From the IMG/VR virus record IMGVR_UViG_3300033153_007973, positions 64,001 through 128,000 of that record: DNA of 64,000 bases; one strand, given 5' to 3'. The notes under the pieces are model-generated. The model worked only from the letters and a program-made list of their open reading frames with translations, was not told the DNA's origin and made no database searches. Both the position numbers and the translations under genes were made by a program. This stretch comes from a virus. Below, in pieces: positions 40,829 through 52,400 of this stretch (its first letter is position 1; each line of letters begins with the position of its first letter).

Positions 40829-41749
40829 ATGATAGACAAACAGAAACTAGACAAGTGGAGACGCAGATACGGCATAATCTCCGCATTGTCCACTAAGAAC
40901 GGGGATGAATATGTCCTCCGCGGTCTTCAGTTTGAGGAGATGCATAGATGGTCTTCCTTTATTACCGTATCTAAAGGTACTTCAGATACGTATGATATTG
41001 ATGATCAGATTATCGAAGATGTCCTTTCTGCATGTATCCTTCATCCTGAAGAACCAAACATATCTCTAATCATGGAAAAAGCAGGGCTTGTTGTCGAAAT
41101 GTGTAACCGCATTATGAGTGTAACACAATTCGAGAACATGGACTTTCTGATTAATTGTTATATAGATAAACTTAGATCAGCCAATATGGTATATGGAGTC
41201 ATCCGTATGCGATTGGTTGCTCTCTACGGAGTAGCAGTTCTAGAAAAGCTCAGAGATCTAAAGGCAGAAGAAATTATCGAGCTTTTAGTATATGGTGAAT
41301 ACTCCACAGAGAGTATCGGACAGTTCTCTGAGATTATTAACAAGCCAGAGATCCTTCCTAGAGATAGAAAGGGCAAGATCATAGAGAAAGAGATGATGAA
41401 TCTTCTCTTTGGAAAGGACAAACCAAACACTCCTGCACAGAACAAAAGGGAGAAGACACCACATAAACCAAAGACAATCGATGATCTTCAATCGATGATG
41501 GATAAATCACAACAAGCAAATAGAGGACCATCTGAAGAAGAGCTTCAAACAATGGATAGTAAGACACATGCACAGATGAAGAAAGACGGAAAGATACCAG
41601 ATTTCCAACAAGAAGTTAAGGGATCAATGAATGATGCAACATCAGCACTTCAGAAGAAGATTGAAGAAGATAAAGCCAAGTTTGGCACAGGTGCTGCGGA
41701 CAGAACGGGTGGATTTAGAGGAAACATACAGGATCTAATTAATAAATAA
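40829..41749 (+). CDS. putative tail assembly chaperone, long form, 306 aa
   Basis: The start follows the previous stop by 10 nt with GGAGG. Residues 1-100 resemble the preceding gene. Residues 110-190 add a helical domain, and 200-306 are charged and disordered (Lys/Gln-rich). Unlike lambda G/GT it is a separate gene rather than a frameshift product. The stop overlaps the start of the 2570 aa gene (TAATG). Confidence 0.65.
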   Translation: MIDKQKLDKWRRRYGIISALSTKNGDEYVLRGLQFEEMHRWSSFITVSKGTSDTYDIDDQIIEDVLSACILHPEEPNISLIMEKAGLVVEMCNRIMSVTQFENMDFLINCYIDKLRSANMVYGVIRMRLVALYGVAVLEKLRDLKAEEIIELLVYGEYSTESIGQFSEIINKPEILPRDRKGKIIEKEMMNLLFGKDKPNTPAQNKREKTPHKPKTIDDLQSMMDKSQQANRGPSEEELQTMDSKTHAQMKKDGKIPDFQQEVKGSMNDATSALQKKIEEDKAKFGTGAADRTGGFRGNIQDLINK

Positions 41750-44700
41750 TGCTTACTCGAACAAGAGACCGAGAAAACCGTGAGCGACTTGGAGAATTTT
41801 CCAAAAAGTCGCGCGGTAGTCCTATTCGCTCTATCCTAAAGATGGGCGCGACCATGCTGGGCTGGGGCATTGGTCTTAAGGTATTCAGAGGAATGTCATT
41901 CAAGGCTAATCTTGGCCTTGGAAAGATATTAGCCAGCACTGTCCGTAAGGGTTCACTGACAAATGCATTCGTCTCTAAAGTTTCTGAGGTAGCAAAAGCT
42001 GGAATAAGAGCTGGTAAGTACACGCCTGGTCAAATATCAACAATGAAGAAAGGCCGCGGCTGGTATAGGAAACTCCAGACAACAGTAAAGACTTCTCTAG
42101 ATACAATGGCTACTCGACATCTCTCTCTGCATGATGCAATAAAGACAGAGGGACTCGCTAAAAGACAGTACTTTGTTAAGAGTAGTCTCGAGAAGACGAC
42201 TAATAGACTTGGAGGAATGCATCAAAGATATGCACAAGCAAAGATCAATGCGAATATTCCAGAACTATTAGATGATCTAAGTCTAAAAGATATTCGCTTT
42301 ACTTCCATTGTTAGAAATACAAAGAAGTTCAGTGGTTCTGGTCTTGGAAGAAAGATAAATGAGATGAGATCCACAAAACTGCTAGAGCCTGGCGGAGATC
42401 TCTATGCTCGAGCAAGGAAGAACAGTGGTGCCACATTGGGAGGACCGAACTTTGGGAAGGCAATGGCGGCACGCATGTATAGATATGGCACAGACTTTAT
42501 GTCATATGCTCCGCTATTCTATGCTTCACATAGATTGACTGCAGTTGATGATAAGAAATGGTACCAGCCTTCTGCAATAGCGGACTGGACTAAATGGGCA
42601 GTCGGTACAGATATTGTATTCCGCGGTGCTATGCCTGCTGCATCAATTGGTCTTCGTAAGCTGGGAAGAGGAGCAGCAAATATTCTTGAGAATACAATCA
42701 GCCCCACAATGGCTCAGAAAGGTGCCAAGTTCCTTGAGTCGATATCAAAGAGCGCACCAATTAGAGCAGCAGATCTTGCTAGAGACTATACTAAAGCAGA
42801 AATTGGCAAGGTAGGCGTTAAAGATGTTCCTAGATATACAAAGACATTCTTCCAACAGTATAGACGATTCCGCGGAATGATTACTAAAGATCCTAACCTT
42901 CATCTGCGGAAGGGCACTGATCATCTAGAGGAAGCAATGTCAATGCTTTCCAAAATAAATACCAGAATCAAAGGATCGATGCCAAAACACGAGGCACTTG
43001 CTCAATTCAAGAAGGAAACTATAGAACCACCAAGCAGGGCAATGTCATTCTTTAATAAGATGATAAGAGGAGGAGGACTGTCAAGTGCATCACGCACAAT
43101 AAAACCAACCGATGTTGGTAATGCATTCAACAAACAAGTTACTGTTAATGCAGGTAGAGGAATGATTTCCTTACAGGGACAAGAGTTTGATGTCTCTAAT
43201 ATACTGCCAAAAAGACTCATGCAAGAAGCAGGGAGGATGCTTGGGAAAGTCAGTATAGCTGGAGTTCGTCCTGGCACATGGTTTGGACTAAAGGGCGCAT
43301 TCAGAAAGAGGCGTCCTTTCGCACAGTTACTGGAAAAGGATCAGCACCTTGGAATTGGGATAGGCGATCATGACGGATTTAGTGGGAGTGCAATTTTACA
43401 GAAGTTTGGTGAACAAGGTGATCGATTAGAACTAGAAAACCAAATAAAATATGCATCCGTGGGAGGAAAGGGGCAAGTCGCAACACTAATTGATAAAGGT
43501 GACAAGACATCAGAAGGATGGGCAAAAACAAATACAAAGAAACTCTATCAGTCCATGATTGCTGCACGAAAGGAAGAATTAACTCCGACCGGTATGGAAA
43601 AGTATAAAGCAGCTCTCGCTAGAGGACATAATATTCAGAGAGAAGGTGAGTCGTTCTTTCTTATGGGAGACAAATCATATTACTCAGTTTCCTCTGGAGT
43701 CGGCACCAAAAAAGCACCGGTAGTATTCCAAACGGGTTATGATGTAAATGCAGGACAATTTCATAGATGGGATCTATATGCTAAAGGACAGGGAGGAACA
43801 TTATCAGATGTCGCAATGGACCATTTTGGTCGAGCTGGTACTGTAGAAGTCGATGGTAAACCCATATATGGATCATCTGGTCCTAGATTACATAGTAGAA
43901 TGCATCCCGACAAGAGTCCAATTGCGAACATGGCAGCTAAGTTCTTGGATAAATTTGAAGTTGGGTCAAAAGAAGAACGAGCAGTATTAGGTAAGATTAC
44001 TGATCTTGGGTTAGGAAGATACATAGACTCAGCCAATACCAAAGTCTTTCTCAGTGATGAATTCCTCTTTCATCCTGAATTCGCAAAGACAACCCTGGCA
44101 CAAGATGATGGTTCAGCTGCAAAACTTATCAGAAGACTAGATGCTCAATCACACCGAATGGAAAAGGTCCAAGCTCAACGTGTTCTCAAGGGTGAACGAT
44201 TAATTACAGCAATTCGTGGAGATATGCAAGGTAATGCAGCCGGTAAGAAAATAGAAAGTACAATAATAAATAGACTAACAGATGATTTCTCTGTTGTAAA
44301 ACAGAAAGCAAAAGCAAGAATGACATTCAATAAAGCAAACAAAATTCAATTAAGACCAGAAATGGAAGAGATCATAGAAGAGATCGCAAGCGGGAATGCT
44401 ACGAGCTTTAGGAAACTACAATCTTCAGTTCATCCTAAATTACGAATGAATAAGCTTGATGCATATAATAACTCTGCATACCGAACATGGTTTAAGTCAG
44501 AAGATTTTGGTGTCCTAGATAGAGAAATGGCAAGTCTCATGGACAGAGGGATTATAACTAGAAACGATAAAGCATTCAGAGCATTAGAGGCAACACGAAT
44601 AATAAGTGAATTCGATAATTTTGATGTACATAATGAACTAATAAATGCAGAATTGGGCAAGTTAGGTGACTATAATCATAACACAATCAATAGAGTCATC

Positions 44701-47700
44701 GGTCGTTTCCAGACTGATAAGGCTTCAGTATTAGATATAGATAGATCAATAGAACCATTATGGTCACCCTGGGGAAGAAATAGCAGAGTAAAAAGCAGTG
44801 GTGGTGATTTCCCGAGATCTGGTCTTCTTATGTCAAAGAATAAAGATGAACATGGTGACATAATGATGTCAATAAAGGAAGAACTATTTCCTAATTCTAA
44901 TGCAATGGAAGGACAGATCCAACCTATTACAATGAAGGGTGCGCAATCTTTGATGATAACCAATGCGATCAACAATGTCGGAAACATTGTTGGTATGGGA
45001 TTTAATAAGAATACAGCATCATCTACTAAATCATTTATGCAAGCAACGCTCTTCAAAAGAATATTGCCAGCTGCTGCAATTGCATCAGCGTGGCAAACTG
45101 CCGATATGGTTGCAGATGAAAGCAATCTCTTTGAGGGTACAAGTCTTGGCGAAGGTCTGAATGTATTTGTAGGAGAACAGATTGCGAAGACGCGACTTAG
45201 TATTGCGAGAATCAATGATATAACTGGAGTAACTGATAGTGCAAAGTATCTAGAAGATTTAATGCCGGGAGCAGTTAATAGCGGATTCAGTGGTGCATTA
45301 AGAGGATTTGGTATTCCAATGCTGGGAAGTGCACTTGGAATGGCTAAAGGTGGTCCCAAAGGTGGGATGATTGGTGGTGCAATTGGTGGCCTAGTCAGTC
45401 TCTTTACTGCAGGTGGACCACTAGCAACGATACAACAATTTGACATTACTAAATCCAGACGAGAATTATTAGAACAATATGCAGGTAGAGCTGAGGTGCC
45501 AATATATAAAGGTCAAGGTTGGTTATTTGGAGGAGGCTCAGTCGGTGGTATAAGACTTGATAGATATCAACCAAACTGGTTTCATAGATTAAGTTCACAG
45601 TATAGACATAGCGATGTTCTTTATGGTGACAAGTTCGAGAGAATGCGAGCATCTCTAGACCCATTTCATTACTACGAGAAACACAAATACTCACGCCCAT
45701 ATCCAGTCAAAGAGATAGCCGGCGTAAATATGCCTCTCGTTGGTAATGTAATTGGACTTGGTGGACAAATGGCTTCTGAAGAGGATCTGAAATATGGAAA
45801 TCTAGCATCATCTGTAGATAGTAATACATCATATCAATCAATTCCATTTGGTGGACAACCAAGTATATATAGTAATGAAAGACCATGGGGTGGATCCATG
45901 ATGAATGGCATAGGACTTCCAGCCGGATCCGCTCAACCAGATGCTCCTCGAGCTATTAAACCAACATCATTCCCTGCTAGAGTAAATGCAGCATTCAGAA
46001 TGTCCACAGAGTTCGCTGGTCTTCGTGGATTTATGACACAGGAAATGATCACCAATGCAAATGGCGGGATGTATCCATACGAACAGAATCCTATTCTAGC
46101 ATCAGCTAGTAGCATGACCTCTCCAAGTCGAATGTTCTGGGAACAGGAATGGGGAGACATGTTAGCTATGTCAGAAATGATCAGACGTTTTGTTCCTAAA
46201 AAGGGACAACACACAAACGAATGGAATCAGATGCCAAACATAATGCCTAAGTGGATGCCTGGTGATGATGGATTTATTAATTTTCAGGCGGGAGATCCCT
46301 ACTGCGTCAGTGCTGACACTCCAATAAATACTTCAACTGGGTATACATTGGCAGCTGATATCTGCGAAGGAGATAAGATCTATACACATAATGGAAGCTG
46401 GTTACCAGTCAAGAAGAAAGTAAGAAGAAAGATCAGGAAAGAAGAGAAGAGTTACAGTTTGAAAGTTTCTGGAGTGTGTGGAGTCGATCTTGAGTTCTCA
46501 GAAGAGCACCCATTGCTGGTAAAGAGAACATCAAAGTGTACGTTCTCGAATTCTTCTATCTGCAGACCGTTGCGAAATCTGATCAAGCCTCTCCCAGATC
46601 TTAAAGGATTCTGTGACAAGGTCAATTCCAAGAAATATAAGAAAGGGTCAGCAGGAACTCCAAAGAGAGGATGTAGTAACTCATGGGAGAATTCAGAAGC
46701 TTCCTTCGTTCCAATTAAAGATTGTAAGCCAGGAGATTATCTTGTCTACAAAATTCCAGCATCTGGCAACGATGAATCAACAATTGTTTCATATAAGCAG
46801 CTCGTTAATAGGTATCGATCACAATATGTAGATGTTGATAGAGTCCTCCACCTAGACGGAGGAATGTGCTGGGTGATCGGGCTGTACCTAGCAGAGGGAT
46901 CCACAGCAAAGGGTAAGAATGTTCCTCATCGGCTCATCTTCTCTATGTCTGATGATGAAGTTGAAGTTCTTAAACATGTCAAGATGCTTCTGTTGCAGGA
47001 ATTCAGTGACGTTCTGAGAGAAGAGTCGTGCCATATCAAGATTCGAGATAAGTCGGCAGAGCTTGTAATCACATCATACATTCTAGCGCAGATATTCAAT
47101 AATTTAGCTCCTGGTAACCTGTATCAGAAACGGATACCTCAAGTATTGTTTGATACAGACAACGATTGTCGCTTAGCATTATTATTTGGAATGATTCTCG
47201 GTGATGGATACATCTCATCCAAAGGCACAAGAATCGGATACTCTACAGCTAATGGTGATCTCGCACATGACTTTAGACGGCTGGCATTCTCACTAGGCAT
47301 CCCTGCATCATATGAGGCTAGGGAGAGAGTTGATGGAAGAACCGGCCGAAGAAACAACGCATATGAATGCAATTTCCATTCGATCAATGTATATGGAATG
47401 AATCTGGCTGACCTACATTACAAATCCGAGTTTGTTAGTTGGGGTTATAGTAGACTTCCCCACGTGGATAACTTCTCAGATGGCGAATACATATATCAAC
47501 GTATAGCACAAATCGATGAGATCGAACTCGAGTATGTGTACGGATTCGAAGTCGACGATGATGATAGTTTCTGTGTCATGGACTTTGCAACTCATAATAC
47601 AAAAATCACAAGAGGAGAGGCTCGTCTACCAGGAGCAGGTTATACATCTATGAAAGATGTTGCATTTAATTTCCCATTTGAAGCTGAATATCTTGGATTC

Positions 47701-49461
47701 AGTCAGAATGATGCTATCGGAATGTTAACTGGCCAAAAACTTCCAACAAGTCCAGATGATAGATATGACAAAATCCTTAGTGGAAAGATGGCACAGCGAA
47801 TAGCACAGAACATGTCAGCAACTAATATAAATATTAAGACTAATGAACAGGTATTTCATCCAGAGATGAACCTGTCTGGAAAAGCAGACTTAGTTGTTAA
47901 TGGTAATATCATGAAGATCAAAGCTGTCTCTAATAGAACATTCAGCAATCTAACCTCTCCTAATCCACAGCACACTTCAGAACTGAATGCACTTCTTAAT
48001 ATTTCACAGAGTAATGTCGGCTCACTCATGTATGTAAATGCTGAAACTGGAGACACAACTTCATTCAATGTATCTTCAGATCCGAATCGATTTAAACGTG
48101 ATGTAGAAACTTTAGAATCTGCAAAAGCAGTCTCTGAACATCTTATGACAAAGTATGGACCATCTATTGGTGTAGATATGGGACAAGCATATAGCAGAAT
48201 AGATCGTCTACGGATTCTGGGAGATGTCGCACCATACTCTAAGCAATTCAAAGATACACTCAAACAAGTTAAGACACTAGCACAAGTTGATAGATTAAGT
48301 CCTAGAGAACTACAAATTCTAGACGAAACTCTAGCAAGGGTTGATGAAAAGAGGGATAGATTCATATTTACAGAGAAGAGATTCAATCGCGGCAACCCAG
48401 TCACTAGTGAGGAACGACAGTATCAAGAGGGTATAAAATTGCAGTACAGTCCTTTGGAAAGAGCAGTTGGAAGCGGATGGGAAGCATTCACCCACCTCAA
48501 AAGTCCACTCCATACTAAGTTCTTAAATACATATGATCCTATCGAACAATATGAGAGAAATGAAGTCTATGGAAAACCAATTAGAATGTGGGGACAACCA
48601 TATCAGGATTTTGTCCGTCCGTATGCTACCTCTATGACGAATATCGATAGACCTATTCAAGGTGCGTTATCATTTGGAACTGGTGGCCTTATTTTTGGTG
48701 GACCGATAGGTGGTGCCATAGGTGCAGGGATAGGAACGATCTGGGGTGCATCAAATGGCGTTCGAGAAGTACCTGGATATAAACAGAAGGAACGAAGACT
48801 CATTGATACACTAGATAAAGTCCAATATGAGAAGGCCAGACGAGCATATGAACTAGATGGTGATACAGAGCAACTCAAGAAGATGAAGAATACAATGACA
48901 TGGGCATACTCAAATGCAACCACAGCAAACCAGCTTATTGCTGCCACTCCGAGACCAGAGAGAGCATTCATGGAAAGATTCATGAGAGCAGGAACGGAAG
49001 AAGAGCGAGAAAGGATTATGAGTGTTGTTCCAGATTATGTAAAACCTGTATTATCAAATGCCTGGATGGGTGGCTCTGTTGATAAGATTAAAGGAACAAA
49101 ACTCGAACGAATGCCTACCCCAGGTGAGGATTGGTCTGGATGGAAGAACGAGTTTAGAACAGAAGACATTGCAGTAAAGATGTTTAATAGAGCAGGACTC
49201 GATGCACATGATGTAGGACTTGGGTGGCAAAGTCAGATCAGGAAAATGAGCGCAACCCCCAATATTCCAGAATCATTCACAGAGGCTGTTGCTGGTGTTC
49301 CTGAAACACAATATGAACAAGTAATTAGAAGAGTAATTCCTGGAGCGACAGTCTCTGCATCAACATCAGGTGCAGGTGGCGTTAGTGTCAATCTGAGAGT
49401 AGAAGTTATAAATGAAGCAGCAATGGCAAAGAACACAGGGGTAAGAAATGCGCTATCCTAA
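41749..49461 (+). CDS. giant tape-measure-like protein with intein, 2570 aa (about 2138 aa after splicing)
   Basis: Follows the chaperone pair, the normal tape-measure position. Basic N-terminus, long helical stretches, and Gly/Ala-rich hydrophobic segments near residues 1180-1220 and 2300-2325 fit a tape measure or ejected protein. A 432 aa intein occupies residues 1519-1950. After it, residues 2015-2105 read like a RecB-type nuclease fold (GKADLVV with D2047, then KIK with K2058). The expected acidic residue before the Lys is itself Lys, so this domain is probably inactive. Its size exceeds most tape measures. Confidence 0.75.
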   Translation: MLTRTRDRENRERLGEFSKKSRGSPIRSILKMGATMLGWGIGLKVFRGMSFKANLGLGKILASTVRKGSLTNAFVSKVSEVAKAGIRAGKYTPGQISTMKKGRGWYRKLQTTVKTSLDTMATRHLSLHDAIKTEGLAKRQYFVKSSLEKTTNRLGGMHQRYAQAKINANIPELLDDLSLKDIRFTSIVRNTKKFSGSGLGRKINEMRSTKLLEPGGDLYARARKNSGATLGGPNFGKAMAARMYRYGTDFMSYAPLFYASHRLTAVDDKKWYQPSAIADWTKWAVGTDIVFRGAMPAASIGLRKLGRGAANILENTISPTMAQKGAKFLESISKSAPIRAADLARDYTKAEIGKVGVKDVPRYTKTFFQQYRRFRGMITKDPNLHLRKGTDHLEEAMSMLSKINTRIKGSMPKHEALAQFKKETIEPPSRAMSFFNKMIRGGGLSSASRTIKPTDVGNAFNKQVTVNAGRGMISLQGQEFDVSNILPKRLMQEAGRMLGKVSIAGVRPGTWFGLKGAFRKRRPFAQLLEKDQHLGIGIGDHDGFSGSAILQKFGEQGDRLELENQIKYASVGGKGQVATLIDKGDKTSEGWAKTNTKKLYQSMIAARKEELTPTGMEKYKAALARGHNIQREGESFFLMGDKSYYSVSSGVGTKKAPVVFQTGYDVNAGQFHRWDLYAKGQGGTLSDVAMDHFGRAGTVEVDGKPIYGSSGPRLHSRMHPDKSPIANMAAKFLDKFEVGSKEERAVLGKITDLGLGRYIDSANTKVFLSDEFLFHPEFAKTTLAQDDGSAAKLIRRLDAQSHRMEKVQAQRVLKGERLITAIRGDMQGNAAGKKIESTIINRLTDDFSVVKQKAKARMTFNKANKIQLRPEMEEIIEEIASGNATSFRKLQSSVHPKLRMNKLDAYNNSAYRTWFKSEDFGVLDREMASLMDRGIITRNDKAFRALEATRIISEFDNFDVHNELINAELGKLGDYNHNTINRVIGRFQTDKASVLDIDRSIEPLWSPWGRNSRVKSSGGDFPRSGLLMSKNKDEHGDIMMSIKEELFPNSNAMEGQIQPITMKGAQSLMITNAINNVGNIVGMGFNKNTASSTKSFMQATLFKRILPAAAIASAWQTADMVADESNLFEGTSLGEGLNVFVGEQIAKTRLSIARINDITGVTDSAKYLEDLMPGAVNSGFSGALRGFGIPMLGSALGMAKGGPKGGMIGGAIGGLVSLFTAGGPLATIQQFDITKSRRELLEQYAGRAEVPIYKGQGWLFGGGSVGGIRLDRYQPNWFHRLSSQYRHSDVLYGDKFERMRASLDPFHYYEKHKYSRPYPVKEIAGVNMPLVGNVIGLGGQMASEEDLKYGNLASSVDSNTSYQSIPFGGQPSIYSNERPWGGSMMNGIGLPAGSAQPDAPRAIKPTSFPARVNAAFRMSTEFAGLRGFMTQEMITNANGGMYPYEQNPILASASSMTSPSRMFWEQEWGDMLAMSEMIRRFVPKKGQHTNEWNQMPNIMPKWMPGDDGFINFQAGDPYCVSADTPINTSTGYTLAADICEGDKIYTHNGSWLPVKKKVRRKIRKEEKSYSLKVSGVCGVDLEFSEEHPLLVKRTSKCTFSNSSICRPLRNLIKPLPDLKGFCDKVNSKKYKKGSAGTPKRGCSNSWENSEASFVPIKDCKPGDYLVYKIPASGNDESTIVSYKQLVNRYRSQYVDVDRVLHLDGGMCWVIGLYLAEGSTAKGKNVPHRLIFSMSDDEVEVLKHVKMLLLQEFSDVLREESCHIKIRDKSAELVITSYILAQIFNNLAPGNLYQKRIPQVLFDTDNDCRLALLFGMILGDGYISSKGTRIGYSTANGDLAHDFRRLAFSLGIPASYEARERVDGRTGRRNNAYECNFHSINVYGMNLADLHYKSEFVSWGYSRLPHVDNFSDGEYIYQRIAQIDEIELEYVYGFEVDDDDSFCVMDFATHNTKITRGEARLPGAGYTSMKDVAFNFPFEAEYLGFSQNDAIGMLTGQKLPTSPDDRYDKILSGKMAQRIAQNMSATNINIKTNEQVFHPEMNLSGKADLVVNGNIMKIKAVSNRTFSNLTSPNPQHTSELNALLNISQSNVGSLMYVNAETGDTTSFNVSSDPNRFKRDVETLESAKAVSEHLMTKYGPSIGVDMGQAYSRIDRLRILGDVAPYSKQFKDTLKQVKTLAQVDRLSPRELQILDETLARVDEKRDRFIFTEKRFNRGNPVTSEERQYQEGIKLQYSPLERAVGSGWEAFTHLKSPLHTKFLNTYDPIEQYERNEVYGKPIRMWGQPYQDFVRPYATSMTNIDRPIQGALSFGTGGLIFGGPIGGAIGAGIGTIWGASNGVREVPGYKQKERRLIDTLDKVQYEKARRAYELDGDTEQLKKMKNTMTWAYSNATTANQLIAATPRPERAFMERFMRAGTEEERERIMSVVPDYVKPVLSNAWMGGSVDKIKGTKLERMPTPGEDWSGWKNEFRTEDIAVKMFNRAGLDAHDVGLGWQSQIRKMSATPNIPESFTEAVAGVPETQYEQVIRRVIPGATVSASTSGAGGVSVNLRVEVINEAAMAKNTGVRNALS
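46303..47598 (+). mobile_element. intein with LAGLIDADG homing endonuclease, 432 aa
   Basis: Starts with Cys (CVSADTPINT) after GDPY and ends with FATHN before Thr+1, the normal splice residues. Block B is present as FSEEHPLLV. Two LAGLIDADG motifs appear (VIGLYLAEGS, FGMILGDGY), and block F as VYGFEVDDDDSFCV. All blocks needed for splicing and homing are recognisable, so it is likely active. Confidence 0.93.
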
Positions 49462-52400
49462 TAGAATACATGCTGGCGATCATGATAATGATAGTATATT
49501 TAGTCCGATCGCTCCTCTTCTAGCAATTGGTGCTGTCAGTGCGATTGGTATGTCTGTAGCTATGATTAATCGCAATAGCATGCTTCGCTCAAAGTATTCT
49601 AGAATAGCCGCGGGGATGGATAGATATCCAACACAAGCCCTACCAAGAGTGGATAACAGTAGTGCATTCAGTGTTCTTCGTAGCGAAGCGGCCATGAATG
49701 AACTGAAAGCCATGAAGAAGCAGCGCTTAATTGATGTAGCTAGAATGGCTATTCAAAAAGAAGAAGAGGTGATCGCTAACGAGGTTAGTGATGCTCTCGG
49801 CGATCTAATGAATATCCGCTACAATCTATCTAATATAGAACTTAGAAGGGCATGGGGATCAGGCCATCCATTCGAACTAGCAGGCACTATCGCCGACACA
49901 CTCGATGAAGCCATATTAGGAATTAGTACAGGAAAACCAGATTCAATTCGAGATGCAATAACTCGCTTAAAAACAGATATAGCAACAATACAAACGCGGC
50001 CGAATACATCAGTTGAGATCAGGGCAGGAGATCTACAACAAGTTCTTGAAAGACTTCAGGGAGCTGAGAAACTATACACTGAAGATCTTCCAAAATTAGT
50101 AAACGCAGTGCAACCATTCGCTCCTGGTGCAGTTACCGCAGAAACAGCAGCAACTATCTTGGGCGGCTCACCAGCTACTTTAGCGAAAAGACTAAATGAA
50201 GAACAAATTCCCGGTGGAAAGAAAGGAAGAGTTAATCGGGAACGAATGGAACAAATAAAGATACTGACTGGATTCAAGACAGAGAAGATCAATAATAGAT
50301 TAGTTACCACACATGGACGAGTAAACTGGGTGCGAAAACTAAGGGGAATCAGTCCAACAACTGGGGCAATCATGCCCGCTGGTTCCACAATTAAAGTCAT
50401 ATATCCTCAAATTGGAGTTACTGGTAATATCGAAGATCTTGATAGAGTAGTTCAGGCTGCTGGAAAAGAATTCAGGACTCATCCATTACTGAAAGAAGCA
50501 CACAAGACACATCTCAGAATGGCTAAAAATGCAAAGGGAAATGTTAAGTTACTATTATCATCTCCAGATATGAAAACGTCACTTAAGAGATTTACAGATG
50601 GAGTAGTGGAACATCTTGGAGTAAACCCTAGAGATATTACTTTTACTCAAGAAGGAGCCAATGTTGTTTCCCTTGTTAAGTTCACTGACGCACCACCGAT
50701 GCGATTTGTCTTCCCATATGAAGAAGCAGGTCTATCAGCATCATATGGACATAATGTAATCTCAGCTTCCAAGAAATCTTTCACACATATGGGCAAAGGT
50801 GAAAAGAAGATACTGTCATCCAGCATCACTAATGGTTTTATTGATAGAATGGTTGGAAAAGGCACCGGTTCCAATGGTGTGTTCCAGAAGATGGCTACTG
50901 CAGGTGATATAAAGAATGGAGCATTCAAGGACGCAACATCAAGAGTTCTTTTCCAACGAAAAGTTAAAGGAATATTCTCTGGTGGTGGTAAAATGATGAC
51001 AGACGTAACAAATGCTTCCCCAGAGGCAATATCAAATGCAGTAACAACTTTTGAAGAGCTTCCAGGAACAGACAAAATTAGTGTATTACAAATAATGAAA
51101 CATGAAGAGGAAACTAAACTCAGTACTATTATATCTAATCCAACTGGTAATAGATTTGTAGGTCAGAAAACTGCGGTCCTCGATAAGATAAATAGTCTTC
51201 AACGACAAATCAATAAACTCCAAAAAGGATATAGTGCAGACAAAGCACTTACCGATCTTGAGCGAACCCACACTGGAAAACTCAAAGTTGCAGAAGTGAT
51301 TAACTATAATAATAATAATATCATTATTAGTGAATTAAGTAAAGACGGATTTATACCTACAACTTCTGTCGTAACGCCAGAACGAGCACTAAAGAATAAA
51401 GCGTGGGGATTGGAAGACATTAGAGAAAGATACAGTGATCCTGGATTGCAATGGATCAAAGGATCTAAATCTATAAATAATATGTATGTTTCTTCTGATG
51501 TATCAATATTTAGTCCCAGTAGCAGTGATTGGGGCAGAAGAATATCAAATTTAAAGAAGAGATCAAAACACAGACTAAAATTAACCATCGGTAAGAAAGA
51601 GGTTAATTTTAGTGGTGTTAGAATGATTAGTAGAGCAGAACAGGTTAAACGAGCAGCACTTGCAGGAGATTATAGCACAGCTCGTGGATCATATGGACAA
51701 GTTAATGTATTATTTGTTGACTCCATAGGAGGAGATGCTGGAGAACTCAGAATCACAGATGAAGTCGGTGACATGTTAGCTGGCTCAAGAGATAGAAAGG
51801 TTTCACTTAATTCTGCAGACATTAGACGGCCATTTAGTGGCATTGATCAGCAAATGACTAAAGCATTAAAGAAAGTATCTAAAGAGAATGGATTAATTGA
51901 TCTAACTGCTCCAGAGAATTGGCACGTTAGAAAGAAGCTTAATGTATTTCTTCCAAAGATAAAAGATCAAATCAAAACTCCTTACGAGGATATAAAGCTA
52001 ACTGCAATAACACATAAAGCAACGGGCAGTTATGAATTTCATTATACTGCGAATATGACAGCTGCGACGAAATCAAAGATTCTGCTTGGTGCGAACAATG
52101 AAAGATTACAAGTACATTCTACATTATCCAAAGATAGAATGTTTGAAATGCTTGCTGCTGAAATGGACTGGGATTTATCAGATGCTAATAGCTCTAAGAC
52201 TCAGTTCCTCAGAGACATAGGAGCAACAGTGGGTGCAAAAGCACCACTCAGTCTCTTCAAGAAGGGAATTGCAACACCAGGAGCAGCAGCCGGATTAGGA
52301 ATGAGCATAACAAATGCGCTAGTTTTTAGAACACTCTATAGAGTTCAAAAGATTCTGGCAGATCGTGGTCTTAGAACCATGGATGATAAACAAGCAACAA

